From Phenylobacterium zucineum HLK1 (GTDB lineage Bacteria; Pseudomonadota; Alphaproteobacteria; Caulobacterales; Caulobacteraceae): a stretch of DNA of 64,000 nucleotides. Numbering within the stretch: position 1 is the stretch's first letter; each line of letters starts with the position of its first letter. The stretch is from positions 186,001 through 250,000 of the forward strand of contig NC_011143.1 of the NCBI RefSeq assembly GCF_000017265.1, given 5' to 3'. The translations under genes and the position numbers were made by a program. The notes beneath the pieces were generated by a model. That model was not told the origin of the DNA. It made no database searches and saw only the letters and a program-made list of their open reading frames with translations. This document shows, in pieces, positions 27,174-35,908 of the stretch.

Positions 27174-28454
27174 ATGGCCTTGAAAGAACGACTTGGACGC
27201 GCGGCCACGACGGTGCGCGCGCTGGGCCCTGGCCTTGTCACAGGCGCTGCCGATGACGATCCCGGCGGGCTCGCCACCTACTCTCAGGCCGGGGCCCAGT
27301 TCGGCTTCGGGCTCACCTGGACGATGCCGTTCACCTTCCTGCTGCTGGCCAGCATGCAGGAGATCAGCGCGCGTATTGGGCGGGTGACCGGGCAGGGCCT
27401 CGCCGCCAGTCTGCGCGGCGCGTTTCCGCGGCCGGTGCTGGTGCTGATGGTAAGCCTGCTGCTCATCGCAAACACGATCAACCTGGGTGCGGACCTCGGC
27501 GCGATGGGCGAGGCGACCGCCCTCATCGTCGGCGGGCCAGGCCACCTTTACGTGGTGCTGTTCGGCGCTTTTTGCGCTGGGGCCCAGATCTTGCTCCCCT
27601 ACAAGCCCTACGTGCGGCTGCTGAAATGGCTCACGCTGTCGCTCTTCTTTTATGTGGGGGCGGCTTTCAGCTTGCAGGTCCCGTGGGGCGCGGTGCTGGT
27701 CGGGACGCTGCTGCCCAAGATCAGCTGGACGCCTGACTATCTGATGGCCGTGGTGGCGGTGCTGGGGACGACGCTCTCGCCCTATCTGCTCTTCTGGCAG
27801 GCGTCGGAGGAGGCCGAGGACGTCGTCGCGAACGGGGGCGCCGCGTTGCGGCAGGTCCCCGCGCATGGCGGCGCGGAAATGCGGCGCATTCGCCTGGATT
27901 CCTATATTGGGATTGGGTTCTCCAACCTCATCGGCCTCTTCGTCATCGTCACTACCGCCGCGACGCTGCACGCGTCTGGCGTGCGGGACATCGGCACAGC
28001 GGCCGAGGCGGCGACAGCCCTGCGACCGATCGCGGGCCCCTTCGCCTTCTTCGCCTTCGCGGCGGGGATTATCGGTACTGGGCTCCTCGCCGTGCCGATT
28101 CTGGCGGGATCCTCCGCCTATGCCGTGACGGAGGCGTTTGGCCGCCCGGTGGGACTTTCGCTCAAGCCTGCCCGCGCCGCGATGTTCTACAGCACCTTGG
28201 CGTTGTCGACCGCTCTGGGCGTCGGCATGCATTTTCTCCCCGTCCCGCCGATGAAGCTTCTCTATTGGAGCGCGGTCCTGAACGGCGTGGTGGTGGCGCC
28301 GGTCATGGCGATCACGGTGATCGTGGCAAGCCGGCCGAAGACGATGGGAGGGTTTGTCTTACCGCTGCCGCTCCGGATGGTTGGCGGCGCGGCCACAGCC
28401 GTCATGGCGGTGGCGGTATTGGCGATGTTCGCAGCTTGGCTCAAGCCGAGCTGA
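27174..28454 (+). CDS. Nramp-related divalent metal transporter
   Basis: 426 residues and about eleven membrane helices. Helix 1 carries GAADDDPGGLATYSQAGAQF, the position of the Nramp D-P-G-N motif, but with G in place of the metal-binding N. Helix 6 (IIGTGLLAVPILAGSSAYAV) lacks the A-x-x-M metal site of classical Nramp proteins. This subgroup is common in bacteria and its substrate is uncertain; Mg(2+) or other ions are possible. The ATG at 27174 precedes MALKERLGRAATTVRALGPG, the natural N-terminus. It lies 167 bp after the split HMA gene and may have been co-transcribed with it before the IS arrived. Confidence 0.82.
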   Translation: MALKERLGRAATTVRALGPGLVTGAADDDPGGLATYSQAGAQFGFGLTWTMPFTFLLLASMQEISARIGRVTGQGLAASLRGAFPRPVLVLMVSLLLIANTINLGADLGAMGEATALIVGGPGHLYVVLFGAFCAGAQILLPYKPYVRLLKWLTLSLFFYVGAAFSLQVPWGAVLVGTLLPKISWTPDYLMAVVAVLGTTLSPYLLFWQASEEAEDVVANGGAALRQVPAHGGAEMRRIRLDSYIGIGFSNLIGLFVIVTTAATLHASGVRDIGTAAEAATALRPIAGPFAFFAFAAGIIGTGLLAVPILAGSSAYAVTEAFGRPVGLSLKPARAAMFYSTLALSTALGVGMHFLPVPPMKLLYWSAVLNGVVVAPVMAITVIVASRPKTMGGFVLPLPLRMVGGAATAVMAVAVLAMFAAWLKPS

Positions 28455-28469
28455 TGCCGATCGGAGGCG

Positions 28470-28721
28470 AACGCTATCGTCGGCCGCTGAGAAAAGTTGG
28501 CCTTCCGCGGTGGGGCGAGCAGAAGGGCGCTGGCGGAGAATAGATAAGGCGGCTGGATAGAGGTGGTGGGCGCTGCGCACCGCATGCGCGAGCAACGCAT
28601 GGTCGACATCGGCGGCGGCCTCGGCATAGACGCCGCGGACGAGCGATAAGTGCTCGCCGCTCTGCGCCAGGCCGTGTGCGCGGCGCTTGTCGATGGTCTC
28701 GCCAACGAAGTGCAGGGTCAT
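28470..28721 (-). pseudogene. Decayed fragment resembling a HipA/AbiEi-type N-terminal domain
   Basis: The minus strand opens MTLHFVGETIDKRRAHGLAQ and continues LSLVRGVYAEAAADVDHALL, then AHHLYPAA. From there the family-like sequence hops frames: PYLFSASALLLAP, then TAEGQLF, then FLSGRR. Put together it resembles the N-terminal domain of some HipA-type toxin or AbiEi-type antitoxin proteins (V-R-G-V-Y, L-Y-P-x-A-Y-L-S, L-F-L-S-G-R-R). At least two frameshifts and loss of the rest make it a relic. It fills much of the 420-bp gap between the Nramp and phosphate acyltransferase genes; the remaining bases show nothing. Confidence 0.4.
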
Positions 28722-28873
28722 GGACCGTCTCGCATCTAAGAAGCGCGAAAGTCAGGTCGCGGCGGGCTGCCGGTGCGCGATAGTCGCGCGATGAGCCATC
28801 CGGAGATGCGGCGCAGGCGCCGCGGCGGACGGGGCCGCAGCTGGCGGCGTTCATGGTGGAAAATCCGATCTCC

Positions 28874-29839
28874 TCATCGGACATACTTGCTAGGCTTGTG
28901 CTGGCTGACGAGGATGGCGAGTGCGCACGACGCTAGACGCGAAGCCTCGGGATCGGATCGGCTGGTCAGCATGATCGGCACGCGGGCGCCCATGACGATC
29001 CCCGCGGACTGCGCATTCGAGAGGTAGAATAGCTGTTTGGCCAGCATGTTGCCAGACTCAATGTCCGGCACGATGAGGATGTCTGCTTGACCCGCAACGC
29101 TCGAAACAATGCCCTTGGCCCTCGCCGCTTGCCGGGAGATCGCATTGTCGAAGGCTAAGGGCCCATCGAGTTTGCCGCCGACGATCTGGCCCCGATCGGC
29201 CATCTTGCAGAGCGCCGCCGCATCGACGGTCGAGACCATCTTCGGGTTTACCGTTTCGATCGCCGAGAGGATGGCCACCTGGGGCTCGGCCAGATCCATG
29301 GCATGGGCGCAGTCGATGGCGTTCTGCACGATGTCGCGCTTCGCGGCGAGATCCGGCGCGATGTTCAGCGCCGCGTCGCTCACCAGCAGCGGCCGGGGAT
29401 AGCTTGGGACGTCGAGCACGAAGACATGGCTCATCCGCCGGTCGGTCCGAAGGCCGGAGCCGGCGTCGACCACGGCCTCCATCAATTCCTCGGTGTGCAA
29501 AGCCCCCTTCATGATCGCCGCGGCGTCGCCGGTCGCCGCGAGCTGGCAGGCCTTGGATGCAGCCTCATGGCTGTGCGTGGCGTCGATCAGCGCGTACGCG
29601 CCGAGGTCGAGACCGGCGGCGTGTCCAGCCGCCCGGATGCGATCTGTTGGTCCGACGAGGATAGGTTCGATCAAACCGCGTCTCGCCGCCTCAACCGCCC
29701 CCGCCAGCGAGAGCGCGTCGACCGGGTGAACGACGGCTGTCCGCAGCGGCGGTTGCGCCTCGGCCAATCGCATCAGCCGCTGCAGCTGTGATCGCGTTGA
29801 GGGCGGATTCTGAAGGGACCTGCTCGTCTGGACCGTCAT
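28874..29839 (-). CDS. Phosphate acetyl/butyryltransferase-family enzyme
   Basis: 321 residues, the size of the PTA_PTB catalytic domain alone without the extra N-terminal domains of long Pta proteins. Motifs include TAVVHPVDALSLAGAVEAA, IMKGALHTEELM, SHVFVLDVPSYPRPLLVSDA, DGPLAFDNAIS and VPDIESGNMLAKQLFYL. It exchanges CoA and phosphate on an acyl group, here most likely acetyl-CoA and acetyl-phosphate, because phosphoketolase (33108-35495) makes acetyl-phosphate and acetate kinase (57827-59029) uses it. The ATG at 29839 has GGAG upstream. It is the last gene of the leftward carbon module. Confidence 0.88.
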   Translation of the reverse strand: MTVQTSRSLQNPPSTRSQLQRLMRLAEAQPPLRTAVVHPVDALSLAGAVEAARRGLIEPILVGPTDRIRAAGHAAGLDLGAYALIDATHSHEAASKACQLAATGDAAAIMKGALHTEELMEAVVDAGSGLRTDRRMSHVFVLDVPSYPRPLLVSDAALNIAPDLAAKRDIVQNAIDCAHAMDLAEPQVAILSAIETVNPKMVSTVDAAALCKMADRGQIVGGKLDGPLAFDNAISRQAARAKGIVSSVAGQADILIVPDIESGNMLAKQLFYLSNAQSAGIVMGARVPIMLTSRSDPEASRLASCALAILVSQHKPSKYVR

Positions 29840-30046
29840 GGCTGCTCCGGCTTTAGTCATTGATCTGGCACGTCTTGAGCGATGTCACCGGAAGACCAGC
29901 CGCGAGTCCGAACTCCTCCGCCGGTCTCCGGGAGCCGCCGCCATCAGTCGCCCTGCGTTCGGTTGCATTCGACCGTGCGAGTGCGCCGGAGCTCAAAAGG
30001 ACAGAGCTGCGGGTTCCGCAGTGTCGGCCGCCGTAAGACCCCTCTC

Positions 30047-30301
30047 TCACACCGGCGCAGCAATCTCCCCGAGGACAGATCCTGGCTCGATGACGGCGTC
30101 GACAACGGCCAATGCGACCACTCGGCCGCTGACGGGCGCCACGATCTCGTGCAGCGCGTCCTCGATGCGGACCTCCATGACGGCGTCCCCGCGGGCCACC
30201 GTGGCGCCCGTCTCGACCATCCAACGTTCGACCGTCCCCTCGGGCAACATGCTGGTCGCCCAAAGATCCTGACTGGCTCGGATTTCGGCTATGCGCCTCA
30301 C
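30047..30301 (-). CDS. Small biotin/lipoyl-domain-like protein lacking the modified lysine
   Basis: 84 residues from a GTG at 30301. It is a single lipoyl/biotinyl-type beta barrel: MLPEGTVERWMVETGATVARG, then VMEVRIEDALHEIVAPVSGR and VIEPGSVLGEI. At the tip of the hairpin, where E-T-D-K-A or a related motif holds the lysine that receives lipoate or biotin, this protein reads R-I-E-D-A. It therefore cannot carry the cofactor there. No dehydrogenase or carboxylase partner lies nearby. It sits about 200 bp upstream of the phosphate acyltransferase gene on the same strand. Confidence 0.6.
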   Translation of the reverse strand: MRRIAEIRASQDLWATSMLPEGTVERWMVETGATVARGDAVMEVRIEDALHEIVAPVSGRVVALAVVDAVIEPGSVLGEIAAPV

Positions 30302-30334
30302 CTGTTAGCTGTCCTGCAGTAAGAAAACCGCGCT

Positions 30335-30349
30335 TGCGCCGTAGGCGCA
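30335..30349 (-). terminator. Short hairpin upstream of the lipoyl-like gene
   Basis: TGCGCC-GTA-GGCGCA; on the minus strand a short T-run follows 7 nt later. It could end the phosphoketolase operon after the lipoprotein gene. Confidence 0.3.
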
Positions 30350-30494
30350 GCCTCTCAGTCGATCCGCGTCGGGACGGCGGACTAGCGGGCCGCAGCGGCG
30401 GCCGCTCCGGCCGGTGGGCGCGACGGCATCCGTCCGTGCTGCCGAACAGGGGCCTCCGGTTGCATTGAGACACGTCATCGGAAATGTCGCAGCC

Positions 30495-30893
30495 CTACCT
30501 CAGCCTATAGGTGAAACCTGCCAGTGGAGGAACGCCGTGGACAGGGGTCGTGTCGCTGAAGATCAGTCGCTGATCGCCCGGCGGCGCATCGGACGGCTTC
30601 AAGAGCAGGCGAAAGGGCCGGGCGGCCGCCGACCCTGGCCTCGCGTCCGCCAAGCCGTCGGAGAGCTGGGACGGCAGACTTGCGACGATCAGGTCGAAGC
30701 GAATCCCATCGACCACCTTCGACTGGCGCTCGCCGCCCGCGCGCTCGCAGGCGGCGAGCGCCAGCACGACGCCAGCTGCGGCGCAGAGGCGTCTGGCGGC
30801 GCGAGCGCGCCCAGCCAGCCCGCCGGCGGGAACGGACAAGCCCCGCAACCCAGATCGCCGGTCGAAGTCCGGGGCCGGTGAGCGCTTGATCAT
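30495..30893 (-). CDS. Putative small lipoprotein coupled to the transaldolase-Gnd gene
   Basis: 132 residues. A hydrophobic segment AAAGVVLALAACERAGG ends in a lipobox (L-A-A-C, Cys ~49) after an unusually long positively charged N-region. The mature part (VVDGIRFDLIVASLPSQLSD, FRLLLKPSDAPPGDQRLIF) matches nothing I know. The ATG overlaps the transaldolase-Gnd stop as ATGA (30890-30893), so the gene is coupled to it; this is the main support that it is real. A shorter start nearer the hydrophobic segment cannot be excluded. Confidence 0.6.
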   Translation of the reverse strand: MIKRSPAPDFDRRSGLRGLSVPAGGLAGRARAARRLCAAAGVVLALAACERAGGERQSKVVDGIRFDLIVASLPSQLSDGLADARPGSAAARPFRLLLKPSDAPPGDQRLIFSDTTPVHGVPPLAGFTYRLR

Positions 30894-33085
30894 GAAGCGC
30901 TGACCCGCGCCGTCCTGGAGAGCGCCGCATCCCCTGCCTCGACATGCCCGCCGAATGCGGCCCTCAGCGCCGAAATCAGTTTGTCGCCAAAGGTGTGGGG
31001 CGTCCGCGAGCGGAACCGGGCGTAGAGCGCCGCCGCGAGCACCTGAATCGGTTCTTCCTGGTCAAGCGCAGCGCCGATCAGCCATCGCGCTTCGCCTCCG
31101 TCGCTCACCGCGCCGACATAACTGTCTAGTGCGGAATCTTGCGCCAAGACTTCGGCGGCAAGGTCGAGGAGCCCAGAGGACACGATGCTGCCGCGCCGCC
31201 AAGCCTGGGCGATTTCGGCGAGGTCGAACGCGTATCGTTCAGACTCGGGCAGGGCGTCGGAGTCGCGACCCCGCAGCACACTGAAGCCTTCTGCAAAGGC
31301 CTGCATCAGCCCGTACTCGATGCCGTTGTGGACCATCTTCACGAAATGCCCGGCGCCGACCGGACCGGCGTGAACGTAGCCACGCGCCGGCCGCGGATCC
31401 CGCCCCGCAGCCGGCGGCAGGCTTTCGGGCGTTGGCGGCTCGCCGGGCGCCAGCGCTTGGAAGACGGGGTCCAGCTCCGCCACCACGGCCGCTTCGCCGC
31501 CAATCATCAGGCTATAGCCGCGCGACAGCCCTGCCAGGCCGCCCGCCACGCCCACGTCAAGGAAACGAAACCCTTTGGCGGCGAGCTGTGAGCCGCGGCG
31601 GATGGCGTCGCGGTAGTAGCCGTTTCCCCCGTCCACGATGACATCGCCGGGGGCGAGAAGCTTGGCGAGCTCAGCAATGGTCGTCTCGGTGGGCGCGCCC
31701 GCGGGCAGCATGAGCCAGACGACGCGCGGCGCGCTCAGCTGTTGGACGAGATGGGAGAGGCTTTCTGCTGCAGGGGCGCCCTCGGCCGAGAGGATCGCCG
31801 TCCTCTGCGGGTCCTGGTCGTAGATGATGCAGGCTTGATCGTGGCCTTGGAGCCGGCGGACCATGTTTGCACCCATGCGACCCAGGCCGACCATCCCCAG
31901 ATGCGGCCCGGCCGGGGCGGAGGCCTGAGCGGGGGACGGCGGCGGTTGCGGGGCGCCCAGGATCCGGCGGCGCTTCTCGGCGAGGGCTTGCAGGAGGCCG
32001 TCGAACGCGGCGGTGAAGCGCTCGACGCCGTCAAGGAGCAGCGCCTTGCAGGCCGCGTCGACATTGAGCCCGTAGGCGTCGGCAGACGTCAGAACGTCAT
32101 AGGATTCCGACGGATGTTCCAGCAGGCGTGAGTGCGCCTGGCCGTGGTCGCGAAACGCCTCGAGCGTCTGCAGCGGCATGGTGTCGACCGTTCCCGGGCC
32201 GATCAGGCTTTCGACGTAGAGCACATCCGAATAGGCGGGATCTTTGACGCCGGTCGAGCCCCACAGCAGCCGCTGCGGCGCGGCTCCGGCCTTGGCGAGC
32301 GCCTGCCAGCGCGGTTGCTCCAGGACTTCCAGGTGGCGGCGGTAGGCGATCCGGGCGTTGGCGATCGCCACCTTGCCGCGCAGGCGGCGCAGCGCGGCGG
32401 CCGTATCGCCCTCGCAGACTTTCAACCGCCGGTCGATTTCCGCATCGATGCGGCTGTCGATTCGACTGACGAAGACGCTGGCCACCCCGTGCACGCCCTG
32501 CAGGTCGCCGCCGGCCTGGAGCCGATCTTCAAGGCCCGCCAAGTGGGCTGCGACGGCGGCCAGGTACTGGTCGACGCTGAACAGCAGGGTCACGTTGACG
32601 TTGATCCCTTCGGCGATCAGCTGGCGCACCGCCGACAACCCCGGTGATGTGCCGGGCACCTTGATCATGAGGTTCGGGCGATCGACGGCCCGCCACAGGC
32701 GCCGGGCCTCGTTGATGGTCGCGTCCACGTCAAACGCCAGCCGAGGCGAGACCTCCAGGCTCACATAGCCGTCGCCGCCGCCCAAACGGTCGTAGGTCGG
32801 CCGCAGCAGATCGGCCGCGAGCTGAACGTCGGCGACCGCAAGCTGTTCATAGAGCGCCACCGGCTCGGCGTCGCCGGTCTCGAGCAACGCCGCGATGCGC
32901 CGGTCCTCCGCGTCGCCCGCGAAGGCCTGCTGGAAGATGGCGGGGTTGGTCGTGACCCCGGTGACGGCGTCCTCGGCGATCAGCCGCGCAAGGTCGCCGC
33001 TCTCCAAGAGCGGCCGGTCCAGCCGGTCGAGCCAGATAGCTTGGCCCAAGCGGGCGAGATCCTGCAGGGGGTTGCTCATCATCAC
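30890..33085 (-). CDS. Transaldolase / 6-phosphogluconate dehydrogenase fusion
   Basis: 731 residues in one frame. Residues ~1-370 are a transaldolase: IWLDRLDRPLLESGDLARLI, AVTGVTTNPAIFQQA, NLMIKVPGTSPG with the Schiff-base lysine, and INVNVTLLFSV. A Pro/Ala-rich linker (PQPPPSPAQASAPAG, ~378-392) leads to a decarboxylating 6-phosphogluconate dehydrogenase: LGMVGLGRMGANMVRRL (NAD(P) loop), VDGGNGYYRDAIRR, GVAGGLAGLSRGYSLMIGG and HFVKMVHNGIEYGLMQA. The fusion would make ribulose-5-phosphate from 6-phosphogluconate and shuffle pentose and hexose phosphates, feeding the phosphoketolase 22 bp upstream. Transaldolase is more often fused to glucose-6-phosphate isomerase. Confidence 0.92.
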   Translation of the reverse strand: MMMSNPLQDLARLGQAIWLDRLDRPLLESGDLARLIAEDAVTGVTTNPAIFQQAFAGDAEDRRIAALLETGDAEPVALYEQLAVADVQLAADLLRPTYDRLGGGDGYVSLEVSPRLAFDVDATINEARRLWRAVDRPNLMIKVPGTSPGLSAVRQLIAEGINVNVTLLFSVDQYLAAVAAHLAGLEDRLQAGGDLQGVHGVASVFVSRIDSRIDAEIDRRLKVCEGDTAAALRRLRGKVAIANARIAYRRHLEVLEQPRWQALAKAGAAPQRLLWGSTGVKDPAYSDVLYVESLIGPGTVDTMPLQTLEAFRDHGQAHSRLLEHPSESYDVLTSADAYGLNVDAACKALLLDGVERFTAAFDGLLQALAEKRRRILGAPQPPPSPAQASAPAGPHLGMVGLGRMGANMVRRLQGHDQACIIYDQDPQRTAILSAEGAPAAESLSHLVQQLSAPRVVWLMLPAGAPTETTIAELAKLLAPGDVIVDGGNGYYRDAIRRGSQLAAKGFRFLDVGVAGGLAGLSRGYSLMIGGEAAVVAELDPVFQALAPGEPPTPESLPPAAGRDPRPARGYVHAGPVGAGHFVKMVHNGIEYGLMQAFAEGFSVLRGRDSDALPESERYAFDLAEIAQAWRRGSIVSSGLLDLAAEVLAQDSALDSYVGAVSDGGEARWLIGAALDQEEPIQVLAAALYARFRSRTPHTFGDKLISALRAAFGGHVEAGDAALSRTARVSAS

Positions 33086-33107
33086 TCTCCAGTCAGGCTG
33101 CGACCGG

Positions 33108-35495
33108 TCAGGCGCGCAGCACCCGCGGGTCGCCGACGCCGAGCACGGCCTCGAGCTCCGCCGGTTGCAGCAGATCGGTCGGCGGCGCGCCCAGAAGGTC
33201 GGCGACGTCCGCGAGGATGTGCGCCCAGGTGCAGCGGTTCGCGAACAGCATGCCCGGCACGTCCAAGGTTCCGCCCCGGCTGATGTAGCCGCGGGCGCGC
33301 GTGGCGCTTCGTCCGCTGTCCAGTCTGCGCAGGAGCCCGAGCATGGGCTCCGGCCGTGTGTGGGTGATCAGGATGCGCCGCTTCGTCGGGGGGAAGAGCG
33401 CCTCAAGCTGCGCGTCGTCCAGGACGAACTCGGCTTCCAGGTCGTCACGTGGGTCCCGTAGCCGGCCGGGCTCGAGGATTGCGGTGACACAGACTGTGTC
33501 GCGTCGGCCCACCATCCGCTCGGCCGCCTTCAGCGCCTCCTGCAGCTGGTACGCCCCGATCGCAACCAGCTGCACGTCGCAGGCATCAGGCTCGCCCAAG
33601 AGGTGGATCGCGCCCTGCCGGAAGGCCGCTTGCGCCTGCTCGGCCGTGAGCACCAGCGGGACCGGTCGTTTGGGAACCACCAGGCAGCCGATCTGGCCGC
33701 GATTGCGGTAGAGCTCCCGCAGCGCTTCCACCGCGCTGTTGGCGTCGACGGGAAACAGCACCCGCGAGGTCTCGGACATCTCCCCCAGCAGAGCTTCGGC
33801 CAGGGTGGGATCCTGGTGGGACTGCTCGTTCTTGGCGTTCTCCCAGGTGTGCGAGGTGGCGATCAGGGGGATGCCGATCCAGCCGGGCGGCTGCCCGATC
33901 TCCCGCTGCCGGCGGGCGAAGATGATCTCCTGCCGCACCGCCCCGAGCATCTTCATGGCGAAGGCCTCGTAGCTGACGATCAGGTTGAGGCCGCCCTTGT
34001 TGCCGAGGGCCGCGCCCGCGACAGCTTCCTCGTTGAGCGCGGTGATGACGCCGCCTGTGACCGACTCCGGCTGCCCGGGCTCAGGCCGGTTGACCCGGTG
34101 GCGCAGGCGCTCCAGCGTGCCGCCCATCTGGTTGCTGCGGAGCTCATCCGGGTTGCCGACCCGGACACGCAGACCGGGGTTGGCGTCCACTAGACGGACG
34201 AAGTAGTCGTCGATGGCCTGCATCGCCGAGCTGGCCGGCCCTGGGGGGGCCAGCCAGCGGGGCTCCGGCAGCACGGGCGCTGGCGGCCGCCGCACCGCCA
34301 ACGGGTGATCCCGTTCGAGCGGCCGGCCCTGGGAGTGGTGGAGGCTGAAGGCGGCGACCGCCACCTCCAGCTCCTCGGTCGGCACGAAAAGCGCCGCCGC
34401 GCCCGCATTGAACTCGTCACGCGCGGCGCGGTCGGTGCGCGGGTTGCCGGAAAGCGGAAGATTGTGCGCGCGGTTCGTCGCGGCGCCGGGAAATCCGAAA
34501 CCCTTGGGCGCGTGCGCGACCGCGTAGGGCAGGGGCGCTGGATAGGTCCGCTGGCCGGCGGCGAAGTCGTCCGTCATTCGTTCGCCCTCCAGGATCGCCC
34601 AAGCAAACGCGGCCGGATCGCGGCCGTCGATCTCGAACGGCGAAAAGCCGCTCATCCGGAGATGATCAAGCAGCCATTCCGCGCCGCCTTCTTGGGCGAT
34701 CTCCGTCCGCTGCTCGATGCGACGGCCGTTGAGGATCATCACTGGGACAACCGTCCCGCTGTCCTCGGCGCGCCACCAGCGCGGCGACCAGTCGGCGCCG
34801 CGCTGTTCCTCAAACGCGCCGTCGCTGAGGAAGGCGACAAGACGCTCGCCGGCGAGCGGCATGTGCACGTACTGCACTTCTGCAAACCCGAGGTAGCCGC
34901 CCTCCAGCACGCCGCCGGCGGTGTGCGGGCCCACGTGGCTCCCGAGCGGCGCGGCCGGGGCGCCGTCGGACGCTTGCGCGTAGCTGTAGAAGTCGGCGGA
35001 GAGCCGGCTCAGCCCTTCGGCGCTGCGGTCGTAGCGCCCGACTTGCGCGGGAGACAGGTTGCCGACCAGGACGTTGACCGCTTCGATCGCCGCCACGCAA
35101 TGGCCCTGGCCCATCACCCAGCTGCGGGTGGCGCCGGTCAAGGCGTTGGCCGCGAGATAGCCGACATAGGCGGGAACCATATTCAGCGACCCGCCGGTAT
35201 GGCCGTCGGGCGCGGCCTTGAACGCCTCGGGGGGCAACGGCGCGCCACTGGGGTCGACCACCTGCGCATAGGTCATGTGCGCGACCAGCCACATCGCGGC
35301 GCTCGTCAGCCGATCGGCGGCGGCGAGAATACGGTAGACCTCGTCCCGGTCGCGCACGCATGCGCATCCGACCAGCCGGTCCGCCAGCGCCTGAGCGCGC
35401 TCTGCGGTCTCTTTCGAATGGCCGATCACGCCATAGCCGGCCCGCCAGACGTCCTCGTCGGGGGACGCTTCGGATCGCATGGGATTCTGATCCAC
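33108..35495 (-). CDS. xfp: Phosphoketolase (xylulose-5-P / fructose-6-P)
   Basis: 795 residues from the GTG at 35495 (AGGAG 5 nt upstream); family length is about 790. Thiamine-diphosphate enzyme marks include GHTGGSLNMVPAYVGYL (~100), WVMGQGHCVAAIEAVN, LGSHVGPHTAGGVLEGG, VAFLSDGAFEEQRGADW, LNEEAVAGAALGNKGG, IATSHTWENAKNEQSHQDPT and FANRCTWAHILADV. It splits xylulose-5-phosphate or fructose-6-phosphate with phosphate into acetyl-phosphate plus glyceraldehyde-3-phosphate or erythrose-4-phosphate. With acetate kinase and phosphate acyltransferase in the same window it gives ATP or acetyl-CoA without oxygen. It is first in the leftward module. Confidence 0.95.
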   Translation of the reverse strand: MDQNPMRSEASPDEDVWRAGYGVIGHSKETAERAQALADRLVGCACVRDRDEVYRILAAADRLTSAAMWLVAHMTYAQVVDPSGAPLPPEAFKAAPDGHTGGSLNMVPAYVGYLAANALTGATRSWVMGQGHCVAAIEAVNVLVGNLSPAQVGRYDRSAEGLSRLSADFYSYAQASDGAPAAPLGSHVGPHTAGGVLEGGYLGFAEVQYVHMPLAGERLVAFLSDGAFEEQRGADWSPRWWRAEDSGTVVPVMILNGRRIEQRTEIAQEGGAEWLLDHLRMSGFSPFEIDGRDPAAFAWAILEGERMTDDFAAGQRTYPAPLPYAVAHAPKGFGFPGAATNRAHNLPLSGNPRTDRAARDEFNAGAAALFVPTEELEVAVAAFSLHHSQGRPLERDHPLAVRRPPAPVLPEPRWLAPPGPASSAMQAIDDYFVRLVDANPGLRVRVGNPDELRSNQMGGTLERLRHRVNRPEPGQPESVTGGVITALNEEAVAGAALGNKGGLNLIVSYEAFAMKMLGAVRQEIIFARRQREIGQPPGWIGIPLIATSHTWENAKNEQSHQDPTLAEALLGEMSETSRVLFPVDANSAVEALRELYRNRGQIGCLVVPKRPVPLVLTAEQAQAAFRQGAIHLLGEPDACDVQLVAIGAYQLQEALKAAERMVGRRDTVCVTAILEPGRLRDPRDDLEAEFVLDDAQLEALFPPTKRRILITHTRPEPMLGLLRRLDSGRSATRARGYISRGGTLDVPGMLFANRCTWAHILADVADLLGAPPTDLLQPAELEAVLGVGDPRVLRA

Positions 35496-35557
35496 GGGGA
35501 TCTCCTGTCGCGGTAGGGACGTGCTGTCCAAGACGCTTGCCCGCGCCCTATGTTACA

Positions 35558-35574
35558 TTCCCCCGAGAGGGGAA
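35558..35574. promoter_or_regulatory. Inverted repeat in the xfp / 71-residue-gene divergent region
   Basis: TTCCCC and GGGGAA flank a 5-nt centre, 62 bp upstream of the xfp start. It could be an operator or a leader hairpin; no regulator can be assigned. Confidence 0.3.
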
Positions 35575-35692
35575 CTGTTGGCGGCAGCTGCGCGTCGCGC
35601 GTAAGGCGCGCCAGGCTGTTGCGTCATTTAGGCAAGACCAATGCCGTCGGCGCCGTCACCGGGCTGCCGACACCCCTTTGAGGAGTCCAGCC

Positions 35693-35908
35693 ATGGCAGA
35701 GCCTGACACGATCAGCACGCGGGAACGCGGAACGATCACGTTTGAAGTGGTCAAGGAGGCCTACGGCTGGGCGGTGCGCCGGGACCGGCAGATGATGACC
35801 CCATGCTGGTGCAAGGCGCTCGCCGTCGATCAGGCCCAGCGCATGGTCGATGCGCTGCGCCGGCACGGCGAACGCGCAGAGATGCGCGTGAGCGATATCG
35901 ATGGCTAG
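35693..35908 (+). CDS. Hypothetical 71-residue protein
   Basis: The ATG at 35693 has GAGGAG upstream. The product contains ITFEVVKEAYGWAVRRDRQM, a C-x-C (CWC) motif and a helix DQAQRMVDALRRHGERAEM. It is compact, soluble and not recognised. It is divergent from xfp and convergent with the FixK-box gene at 36099-36305. Confidence 0.6.
   Translation: MAEPDTISTRERGTITFEVVKEAYGWAVRRDRQMMTPCWCKALAVDQAQRMVDALRRHGERAEMRVSDIDG

Noticed and set aside
29853..29866. TTGATCTGG upstream of the phosphate acyltransferase gene
   Set aside because: Half site only; no ATCAA arm at the right spacing.
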